7,323 nucleotides of DNA from Paraclostridium hominis (GTDB lineage: Bacteria > Bacillota > Clostridia > Peptostreptococcales > Peptostreptococcaceae): the NCBI RefSeq assembly GCF_014306135.1, contig NZ_JACRWD010000016.1:1-7323 (forward strand), given 5' to 3'. Shown one piece after another: positions 1 to 4,269 of the stretch. The notes under the pieces were generated by a model that ran no database searches, had not been told where the DNA came from, and was given only the letters and a program-made list of their open reading frames with translations. A program made the translations under genes and the position numbers. How positions within the stretch are numbered: the first letter of the stretch is position 1; every line of letters starts with the position of its first letter.

Positions 1-119
1 TATAGAAGAAAAAATAAAACAACTAAAAGCTCAAAAACAAACTTTAATTCAAAAGGAAAAAGAAAAAGAACGTAAAGCTAGAACTAAAAGATTAATTGAA
101 ATTGGAGCTATATTTGATA
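1..119. repeat. Terminal redundancy, left copy (circular plasmid junction)
   Basis: These 119 bases are identical to the last 119 bases of the window and lie inside the same open reading frame, so they are the same piece of DNA read twice. The window is therefore a circle of about 7,204 bp opened inside the DUF3847-like gene. An exact overlap of 119 bases with no mismatch is what a de Bruijn graph assembler leaves at the ends of a circular contig; this origin is an inference. Confidence 0.93.
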
Positions 120-235
120 GCATGGGTATTACCTCTACAGAATTGGCTAATGAATTTAAAAATCATTTTAAAGATAATGAAAAATCTAAATTATGGTTAG
201 AAAATTTTATAGAAAAAAATAAGGTTAAGTCTTAA
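1..235 (+). CDS. DUF3847-like mobilisation accessory protein, 3' part
   Basis: This is the continuation of the gene that starts at 7179; the joined gene is 261 bp, or 86 codons plus TAA at 233-235. Codons in this part begin at base 2. Residues 48-86 contain the C-terminal helices (around FDSMGITSTELANEF, then WLENFIEKNK) and end in a basic tail. The full length of 86 residues fits the usual 80-100 of the family, so the gene is intact. A terminator begins inside the last codons. The family is recognised from the conserved basic-then-hydrophobic core and the place beside oriT; the biochemical role is inferred. Confidence 0.85.
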   Translation, partial: IEEKIKQLKAQKQTLIQKEKEKERKARTKRLIEIGAIFDSMGITSTELANEFKNHFKDNEKSKLWLENFIEKNKVKS

Positions 236-258
236 TAAGAACTTAGCCTTATTTTTTT
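218..258 (+). terminator. Rho-independent terminator of the DUF3847-like gene
   Basis: A 13-bp stem (218-230 with 241-253, one G-U pair) with a 10-base loop is followed by a run of T to 258. The left arm lies inside the last codons of the gene, and the stop codon sits in the loop. Confidence 0.85.
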
Positions 259-262
259 CTAT

Positions 263-418
263 TTATAAATATATTTTTTCTAAAAATCTTAATTGTTGAG
301 TTAACATCTTTTGACTTATCTTTGGTATTAAATCAATAAATTCATTATATCTAATAACCTAAGGAATTCCTAAATTCCATAGTATAAAAGGCTTCTATTT
401 ACCACTGGTCAATGTATA
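263..418 (-). pseudogene. Decayed HxlR-family transcriptional regulator fragment
   Basis: One minus-strand frame of 52 codons reads YTLTSGK-stop-KPFILWNLGIP-stop, then VIRYNEFIDLIPKISQKMLT, then QQLRFLEKIYL and a TAA at 263-265. This matches the HxlR winged-helix core, where GKWKxxIL, RYNEF and IPxISQKMLTQQLRxLE are hallmark segments. The first stop is TAG exactly where the family has the Trp of GKWK, so a single TGG to TAG change explains it; the second falls in a turn before RYNEF. The N-terminus with its usual Cys and the C-terminal third are missing. It points away from the YczE-like gene at 870, as expected of a divergent regulator of that gene. It was too short and interrupted to appear as an open frame. 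HxlR identity is confident; the regulatory link is inferred. Confidence 0.8.
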
Positions 419-426
419 AAAATATA

Positions 427-500
427 ACAATATTTATAAAATCTCGCTGAGATTAAAATATCTATATTTATGATAATTTATGATAAAATATAAATATTGT
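427..500. repeat. 12-bp inverted repeat enclosing hairpin and tandem repeat
   Basis: ACAATATTTATA (427-438) is the exact reverse complement of 489-500. Between them are the hairpin AATCTC/GAGATT (440-445 with 449-454) and two tandem TTTATGATAA copies (467-486). The stems are AT-rich and some symmetry is expected by chance in such DNA. It could be a folded RNA or remnants of the HxlR promoter; no function is assigned. Confidence 0.4.
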
Positions 501-572
501 GAATGCCATATATTACGAAATTGATATAGTCATAGGATAGAATCTTGAGTTTATTAATATTTAAAGAAAATA

Positions 573-586
573 TAAGTACGTACTTA
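573..586. promoter_or_regulatory. 14-bp perfect palindrome, possible operator
   Basis: TAAGTACGTACTTA is fully self-complementary and richer in GC than its surroundings. It lies between the HxlR remnant and the YczE-like gene. HxlR-type regulators bind short dyads that include TACT/AGTA half sites (known for YodB), so this may be a leftover operator of the decayed regulator. The distance of about 280 bp to the gene is a weakness. Confidence 0.3.
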
Positions 587-798
587 GAAATAAAAAAACA
601 GGTAATGTAAATATAAGATATATCACAATCAACATAACTTATAATATGTATGATACTTTGTATCCTAATTTATACCATGGTAGAATTATGGCAAATGGAA
701 GTATATAGTTACTTATAATTATCAAAATAGGACTCGTAGAACATAGAATTAAACAAAATTTATAGATTTTTGGCAACAGCAAAAAATCACATCCTAAC

Positions 799-823
799 AT
801 TAATGATATGTATTATCATTAAT
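799..823. promoter_or_regulatory. 10-bp inverted repeat upstream of the YczE-like gene
   Basis: ATTAATGATA (799-808) and TATCATTAAT (814-823) are exact inverted copies around a 5-base loop, ending 46 bases before the chosen GTG start. The position fits an operator or a 5' leader hairpin. There is no T-run directly after it that would make it a terminator. Confidence 0.4.
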
Positions 824-869
824 TAAAAATAATAATCAAAAATTTATAATTTTGGGAAAGAGGTACTTT

Positions 870-1529
870 GTGAAAATTAATGTAGTTAGATTAATTAGAT
901 TGATGGTAGGACTTATGTTTTGTGCACTAGGAATAGTATTAATGATAAATGCCAATTTAGGATTGTCACCATGGGATGTATTACATGAGGGAATATCAAA
1001 AAGTATAGGAATAACTATGGGACAAGCTAGTATATTAATTTCAGCTATAGTTATAATTTTAGATATATTTTTAGGTGAAAAACTAGGTCTCGGAACTATT
1101 TTAAATGTTATTACAATAGGATGGTTTATGGATATTCTGATGTTAAATAATATAATTCCAGTAGCAAATACATTTAGTTTGGGAATTTTAATGACATTTT
1201 TAGGTATGATTTTAATGAGTGTAGGATGCTATTTATATATAGGATCAGGACTTGGTAGTGGTGCAAGAGATGGCATGATGGTTGCCCTTCAAAAAAGAAC
1301 TGGAAAACCAATTAGTGTAGTAAGGGGTGGGTTAGAGGTCGGAGTCCTTATTACGGGATTTTTACTTGGTGGAACAGTTGGTGTTGGAACAATTATCAGT
1401 AGTATTGGATTAGGGTATTGCATACAATTAGTATTTAAAATACTTAAATTTGATGTGTCCAACGTTGATCATATCTATATAATGGATAGTATTAAATATA
1501 TTAAATCTAACAAATATACTAATGAATAG
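870..1529 (+). CDS. YczE/YyaS/YitT-family integral membrane protein
   Basis: The product is a very hydrophobic protein of 219 residues, close to the roughly 215 of Bacillus subtilis YczE. I chose the GTG at 870 because AAAGAGG (857-863) ends six bases before it; the longer frame from the TTG at 852 adds six residues but would place this Shine-Dalgarno inside the gene. Family signatures, numbered from the GTG, are LGLSPWDVLHEG (30-41), GLGTILNVITIG (73-84), GSGLGSGARDGMMVAL (125-140) and GTVGVGTIISSIG (168-180). About five or six membrane helices are predicted by eye. The family's biochemistry is poorly known; YczE is known for supporting lipopeptide/polyketide production in Bacillus. The gene is alone on the plus strand in the cargo region, behind a decayed HxlR regulator, and looks like a chromosomal acquisition. 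It is intact. Confidence 0.85.
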   Translation: MKINVVRLIRLMVGLMFCALGIVLMINANLGLSPWDVLHEGISKSIGITMGQASILISAIVIILDIFLGEKLGLGTILNVITIGWFMDILMLNNIIPVANTFSLGILMTFLGMILMSVGCYLYIGSGLGSGARDGMMVALQKRTGKPISVVRGGLEVGVLITGFLLGGTVGVGTIISSIGLGYCIQLVFKILKFDVSNVDHIYIMDSIKYIKSNKYTNE

Positions 1530-1587
1530 TCTAGTAAAAAAGCCCTTAGAATCCAAATAAATGGATTCTAAGGGCTTTTTTACTAGA
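1530..1587. terminator. Perfect 25-bp inverted repeat, bidirectional terminator
   Basis: The left arm 1530-1554 and right arm 1563-1587 are exact reverse complements around an 8-base loop. The arms contain GCCC/GGGC and a six-base T-run on either strand, so the element can end transcription in both directions. It begins on the base after the stop codon of the YczE-like gene and also faces the bacteriocin-like operon arriving on the minus strand. Confidence 0.9.
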
Positions 1588-1769
1588 TATCTTTAAATAA
1601 ATTTTTAGAGTATACTTTATTGTTACAAACCATGTATTTTTTAATACGTAAAGTAACATAAATACATTTAAATTATTCAAATTTAAGTAATTTATTAATA
1701 AAAAATTATACTTGAAGTAAAATGCTAATTTTTTAATATACAAAAAACACTATACTTGTTGTAAATAGC
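1588..1769. other. AT-rich spacer, no gene seen
   Basis: This stretch between the bidirectional terminator and the candidate single-strand origin has no recognisable gene or RNA. A 65-codon minus-strand frame crosses it but runs into the terminator, has no ribosome binding site and looks like chance. Confidence 0.5.
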
Positions 1770-1860
1770 AGTTAAAATCACCTTAATGTAAGAATTCCGT
1801 ATTTTCCCGACGCTACCTCAGTTAGAAAGAAATCCAGAGATAACAATGAAAAAAATATAT
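1770..1860 (-). other. Candidate ssoA-type single-strand origin
   Basis: On the minus strand 1815-1798 reads TAGCGTCGGGAAAATACG. TAGCGT is the CS-6 consensus of ssoA lagging-strand origins of Gram-positive rolling-circle plasmids, and the block is clearly less AT-rich than its flanks and non-coding. The orientation matches the rep gene strand, as sso elements do on rolling-circle plasmids. I did not find a convincing RSB box or a long imperfect hairpin, and the Rep here is not of the rolling-circle type. It may be a relic or an acquired fragment. Confidence 0.35.
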
Positions 1861-1861
1861 A

Positions 1862-2158
1862 CTACTTATTTTTAAGTAATTTCATTGCTGTTAATATTAT
1901 AATCGAACTCACTATATGAATAATTATGTAAATACAACTAATATTTCGAATATTTATTATCAAAAAAAACGTTTCTATAATTAGGTAATAATATCCAATA
2001 ATTTTATATGGTTTTATATTTGTTTTATACTTGTTATCACTATGATTTTTTTCATATAGCTTTTCAAATATATATATCCCATAATATACCATAACATACA
2101 TTGATAAAATTAAATGAACTATAAACTGTGCTTTATCGCTATATAAAAAATTTACCAT
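1862..2158 (-). CDS. Small membrane protein, probable immunity protein
   Basis: The product has 98 residues with three hydrophobic segments (about 11-32, 52-70 and 73-94), a hydrophilic loop at 33-50 and a basic C-terminus ending KLLKNK. No named family is recognised. The ATG lies five bases after the stop of the secreted-protein gene, and its own Shine-Dalgarno is poor (AGG about 13 bases upstream), which suggests translational coupling. A tiny multi-helix membrane protein directly behind a secreted bacteriocin-like gene is the usual arrangement for self-immunity, so that is the inferred role. A weak hairpin (1864-1877) overlaps the gene end and has a T-run after it on the minus strand; the strong repeat at 1530-1587 would stop read-through. 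Confidence 0.7.
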   Translation of the reverse strand: MVNFLYSDKAQFIVHLILSMYVMVYYGIYIFEKLYEKNHSDNKYKTNIKPYKIIGYYYLIIETFFLIINIRNISCIYIIIHIVSSIIILTAMKLLKNK

Positions 2159-2163
2159 AGTAG

Positions 2164-2676
2164 TTAATTACCTACTACATAATAGAAATTTGTTCTAGTC
2201 CAAGTTGCTCCTTGAGCAGAATGTGGTGGATATGGATTTAATACAGTTGATGAATTGCTGTATAGATTTAATCTTTTAGCAGTACCTGCAATTTCTGCCA
2301 AAGTTTTTACAGGTACTATTAAGTCTATAACATCTATAACTTGCGCTTTACCTAATACTACTTGCCCCACTTTATATATAACACACGCTCCCAATACTAT
2401 AGGCATTGCTTTATTTATTCCTACTTTTGCTACATGATATACCTTTGATAATGATTTTTCATCAGATCCATCTGCATTTAATTTAGATAGATATTCCTCT
2501 GCTTCTTCTAAACTGTCACTTACTTCTAATAATTCACCATATCCGTTGTAAATTTCAAATTTCTCTTCTGTACTATTTTTAGTACTAGCTAGCGATTCGT
2601 TATTATAAGTTAATGCGCTAGTACTAGAAGTAAAAGAAAGTAAAAATATACTTAACATAGCTATAAATTTTTTCAT
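2164..2676 (-). CDS. Secreted bacteriocin-like precursor protein
   Basis: The 170-residue product begins with a clear Sec signal peptide: KK at 2-3, a hydrophobic core at about 4-16 and a likely cut after Ala21 (STSA/LT). Residues 22-80 are acidic and hydrophilic, like a propeptide. Residues 82-123 are strongly hydrophobic or amphipathic with one Cys (98). The C-terminus (147-170) is aromatic-rich: NPYPPHSAQGATWTRTNFYY followed by VVGN. A long precursor with a hydrophobic or aromatic C-terminal half recalls large clostridial bacteriocins such as closticin 574, which is released from the C-terminus of a longer precursor; I cannot confirm homology. The start is an ATG with AAAAGGAG six to seven bases upstream. 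The next gene follows after five bases and is probably its immunity protein. A TATAAT on the minus strand at 2859-2854 is a possible -10, with no good -35. It could instead be another kind of secreted toxin. Confidence 0.65.
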   Translation of the reverse strand: MKKFIAMLSIFLLSFTSSTSALTYNNESLASTKNSTEEKFEIYNGYGELLEVSDSLEEAEEYLSKLNADGSDEKSLSKVYHVAKVGINKAMPIVLGACVIYKVGQVVLGKAQVIDVIDLIVPVKTLAEIAGTAKRLNLYSNSSTVLNPYPPHSAQGATWTRTNFYYVVGN

Positions 2677-2682
2677 TTTTTT

Positions 2683-2721
2683 CTCCTTTTAATAAAAAAA
2701 TTTTTTAATATATTACAATAT
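2683..2721 (-). repeat. Leader repeat, proximal copy (carries the RBS used)
   Basis: These 39 bases match 2766-2805 with about three differences. On the minus strand the copy runs from ATATTGTAATAT to AAAAGGAG and is followed directly by the ATG of the bacteriocin-like gene. Confidence 0.75.
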
Positions 2722-2765
2722 GTAAAATATTAAAATAATAAATTGAATATTTTAATATTAAAATC

Positions 2766-2805
2766 CTCCTTTTAATAAAAAAATATTTTTAACATATTAC
2801 AATAT
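2766..2805 (-). repeat. Leader repeat, distal copy with an orphan RBS
   Basis: This is the second copy, 83 bases upstream of the first. On the minus strand it ends AAAAGGAGG, a better Shine-Dalgarno than the proximal one, but no ATG, GTG or TTG follows at a usable distance. It looks like the leader of a lost gene copy or a local tandem duplication. Confidence 0.75.
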
Positions 2806-3031
2806 TTCGATTAAGTATTGCTATATCTATGTTCTTTTAATTTTAACCATTAAATTATAGTTTTTATAAATAAAAATAAAACTTGAAACAAAGAATATTT
2901 ATAGATTTTCTATATTCTTGTTGGTGGATTATATTTGGAATAATAGCTATGCTTTATCCAATTTTATCAGGACATAGATAATCTAAACAATTAGTCCTAA
3001 AATTTAGATTTAGGGAATAGTTATATATAAG
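2806..3031. other. Non-coding region with several small hairpins
   Basis: No gene is seen. On the plus strand there are several small dyads: TTGGA/TCCAA (2935-2961), AGGAC/GTCCT (about 2970-2999) and AATCTAAA/TTTAGATT (2980-3010). They lie just before a strong plus-strand terminator, which hints at a short plus-strand RNA, but no clear plus-strand promoter was found. Its left part should also hold the promoter of the minus-strand bacteriocin-like operon. Confidence 0.35.
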
Positions 3032-3090
3032 AAAGAGTGAACATATTGGAATTACTGTATTCCTTTATATTCACTCTTTTTTTATTTTTT
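3032..3090 (+). terminator. Strong hairpin terminator, best in the plus direction
   Basis: Arms 3032-3052 and 3059-3079 pair over 18 of 21 positions around a 6-base loop, and T-runs follow at 3077-3083 and 3085-3090. No plus-strand coding gene lies before it for more than 1.4 kb. In the minus direction it would end the HTH-RHH gene, but the T-run there is broken. Confidence 0.75.
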
Positions 3091-3212
3091 TGTTATTTAT
3101 GAAACTTTATTTTTTAAATTTTTATTAATTCGATATAAATAAATTATTTTATAAATTTAACTTTATTTATATTTGTATTAATTGTATTTATTTTGTATTT
3201 TACTTTATTTTA
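3085..3212. other. Extremely AT-rich segment with 9-bp repeats, possible origin
   Basis: Only a handful of G or C bases occur in these 128 bases. The right part (3173-3201) carries three copies of a TTGTATTAA-like unit. An AT-rich easily melted stretch next to tandem repeats is a common layout for an iteron origin. The repeats may equally be operators of the neighbouring DNA-binding protein, and the Rep gene is more than 1 kb away. Confidence 0.3.
3173..3201. repeat. TTGTATTAA repeat cluster A (3 units)
   Basis: Units are TTGTATTAA (3173), TTGTATTTA (3182) and TTGTATTTT (3193), spaced 9 and 11 bases apart. The cluster lies just downstream of the HTH-RHH gene and matches clusters at 3479, 3733 and 6957. 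Confidence 0.6.
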
Positions 3213-3710
3213 TTATTTATATTTCTCCATAAATTCTACCAGAGCAGTTCCCAATATATCTTGGACTTTATAACTTGAATTTCTTTTGCAAAATTTACTA
3301 AATTCTATTTGAACTTCTTTATTTAGTCTATAACATCTTGATACAGTTTCACCTTCTAAAGCTCTTACATCTATTTCATTAAAACCAATCTCTTTTGATT
3401 CTATTTTCAATTTATTTACTTCTTCATTTAAAGCCTTCATTTGCATTTCTAAGCCTTTTATTTTTTCAAATAATACATTTGTATTAATTGTATTATTTAT
3501 CTCGTTTAAATCCTTATTAATTGATTTTTCTATATATTTATTACTTTGCTTATCATATACATATCCTATTTTTTCAAACCTATATCTTAATGTCTTTCTT
3601 GATACTTTTATTTCTTCACTTATTTTAGTTAATGACTTGTTTTCAAGTTCTTTATTTATAAAATCTATCTGATCCTTTACTTCCAAATTATTAAATACTT
3701 CTTTATTCAA
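3213..3710 (-). CDS. Plasmid DNA-binding regulator, HTH plus ribbon-helix-helix
   Basis: The product has 165 residues. Residues 27-52 (SLTKISEEIKVSRKTLRYRF and following) form a helix-turn-helix of the recombinase/resolvase-tail type. Residues 78-106 are a heptad-like coiled coil (FEKIKGLEMQMKALNEEV). Residues 123-165 resemble a ribbon-helix-helix fold: strand VSRCYRLN, helix KEVQIEFSKFCKRN, helix VQDILGTALVEFMEKY. Two different DNA-binding folds joined by a coiled coil would let a dimer bridge two sites. The start is TTG, eight bases after GGAGG. The gene follows the Rep and 107-residue genes on the same strand, beyond a terminator, with three 9-bp repeats in its leader. I infer copy-number or partition control and autoregulation through these repeats; no named family is claimed. 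Confidence 0.7.
   Translation of the reverse strand: MNKEVFNNLEVKDQIDFINKELENKSLTKISEEIKVSRKTLRYRFEKIGYVYDKQSNKYIEKSINKDLNEINNTINTNVLFEKIKGLEMQMKALNEEVNKLKIESKEIGFNEIDVRALEGETVSRCYRLNKEVQIEFSKFCKRNSSYKVQDILGTALVEFMEKYK
3472..3496. repeat. TTGTATTAA repeat cluster B (inside a gene)
   Basis: AATACA (3472-3477) is followed by TTGTATTAA (3479-3487) and TTGTATTAT (3488-3496), within the HTH-RHH coding region near codons 72-80. The 18 bases AATACATTTGTATTAATT recur exactly upstream of the relaxase at 6950-6967. Confidence 0.55.
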
Positions 3711-3732
3711 GTAATTTACCTCCTTAAATTTG

Positions 3733-3759
3733 TTGTATTAACTGTATTTATTGTATTAA
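3733..3759. repeat. TTGTATTAA repeat cluster C (leader of the HTH-RHH gene)
   Basis: Three units abut without gaps: TTGTATTAA (3733-3741), CTGTATTTA (3742-3750) and TTGTATTAA (3751-3759). They lie between the terminator of the upstream gene and the Shine-Dalgarno of the HTH-RHH gene, where an autorepressor would bind. No good separate promoter is visible; TACAAT on the minus strand within the repeats is the best -10. Confidence 0.65.
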
Positions 3760-3787
3760 AAAAGTGCATTTCCTCTAAATGCACTTT
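3755..3787 (-). terminator. Rho-independent terminator of the 107-residue gene
   Basis: AAAGTGCATTT (3761-3771) and 3777-3787 form an exact 11-bp stem with a 5-base loop, followed on the minus strand by six T. The stop codon of the 107-residue gene lies in the first arm. Confidence 0.85.
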
Positions 3788-4109
3788 ACTTTTTATTTTT
3801 ATATTTTGAAAAACTAACCACATTATTTTTTATTGGAACTACTTCTTTGACTTCTTCTTTAAACTCTTTCAATCTTCTTTTCTCCAATCTTTCCATAAAT
3901 GCTTTTTTTGCTTTATCTACTATTTCATCATCTAAATCTATATATTCAAATGTCTGTTTATCTAAATACTGATACTTGCCATCTTCTTCATTAAGTGTAT
4001 ATTCTAAGTAATCTTTTAAAAGCTCTTCATTACTAAGTTCTTTATCATAATACTTTAAATAAAAAGTAATACTGCCACTAATTTTTAACCATAACTTCTG
4101 AACATCCAT
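3786..4109 (-). CDS. Unknown 107-residue plasmid protein
   Basis: I do not recognise this protein. The start is placed at the ATG whose first base is 4109, because a full AAAAAGGAGG ends nine bases before it; a TTG three codons further upstream touches the Shine-Dalgarno and is unlikely. The N-terminal 20 residues are amphipathic (LWLKISGSITFYLKYY), residues 24-66 are acidic (LSNEELLKDYLEYTLNEEDG and following), residues 67-85 form a charged helix (DKAKKAFMERLEKRRLKEF) and the end is basic (SKYKNKK). There is no signal peptide or membrane helix. It lies between rep and the HTH-RHH gene on the same strand, with its own terminator, so a role in replication control is possible but is inferred from position only. 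Confidence 0.7.
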   Translation of the reverse strand: MDVQKLWLKISGSITFYLKYYDKELSNEELLKDYLEYTLNEEDGKYQYLDKQTFEYIDLDDEIVDKAKKAFMERLEKRRLKEFKEEVKEVVPIKNNVVSFSKYKNKK

Positions 4110-4235
4110 ACCTATCAACCTCCTTTTTAGATACAGGTACTACGTACCCTATAATACAAGCGCAGAAAAAATGAGACCTTTTTTTTTTTATGCTATCATG
4201 CTAAAATTAAAGTGGTAACAAGACAACTATAAAAT
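4110..4235. promoter_or_regulatory. Intergenic region with dyad and opposing promoter-like box
   Basis: The segment between rep and the 107-residue gene holds a GGTAC-TAC-GTACC dyad (4136-4148), directly followed on the plus strand by TATAAT (4150-4155), and an 11-base T-run at 4179-4189. A plus-strand RNA from here would run to the bidirectional terminator at 4236-4269, giving about 110 bases antisense to the leader of the 107-residue gene and the 3' end of rep. The matching -35 (TTAGAT at 4127-4132) is poor. On the minus strand TATTAT in the same place could serve the 107-residue gene. Confidence 0.35.
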
Positions 4236-4269
4236 AAAAGAATGACTTACGCCAATAAGCCATTCTTTT
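4236..4269 (-). terminator. Terminator of rep, also readable on the plus strand
   Basis: Arms 4236-4249 and 4256-4269 pair over 14 positions, with one G-U pair in the minus-strand RNA (an A-C mismatch on the plus strand), around a 6-base loop. T-rich sequence follows on both sides. The rep stop codon is in the stem. Confidence 0.85.

Larger units (their letters stand above)
419..869. other. Long non-coding region upstream of the YczE-like gene
   Basis: No convincing gene is seen in these 450 bases on either strand. They hold several symmetric elements: a 12-bp inverted repeat (427-438 with 489-500) enclosing a small hairpin (440-454) and a tandem 10-bp repeat TTTATGATAA (467-476, 477-486); a 14-bp palindrome (573-586); and a 10-bp inverted repeat (799-823). 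Part is probably the former intergenic region and 5' end of the HxlR gene. A TATAAT at 845-850 is too close to the start codon to leave room for a leader, so the promoter of the YczE-like gene is not located. Confidence 0.5.

Noticed and set aside
660..740. Short plus-strand frame around 678 (MVELWQMEVYSYL)
   Set aside because: It is only 13 codons, has no ribosome binding site and shows no recognisable family.
1546..1743. 65-codon minus-strand open frame
   Set aside because: It has no ribosome binding site, runs into the perfect terminator repeat and has a composition typical of random AT-rich DNA.
2255..2437. 60-codon plus-strand frame opposite the bacteriocin-like gene
   Set aside because: It is a shadow of the minus-strand gene, with no ribosome binding site.
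2164..2676. Secreted gene plus small neighbour as a toxin-antitoxin pair
   Set aside because: The first product has a cleavable signal peptide and the second is a membrane protein, which fits bacteriocin and immunity better than intracellular toxin and antitoxin.
3173..3759. Repeat clusters as a CRISPR array
   Set aside because: Units are only 9 bp, abut one another and have no spacers.
4138..4148. TACTACG resembling the nick site of pMV158-type rolling-circle origins
   Set aside because: The required following C-rich bases and binding repeats are absent, and the Rep has no rolling-circle motifs. The dyad is better seen as an operator.
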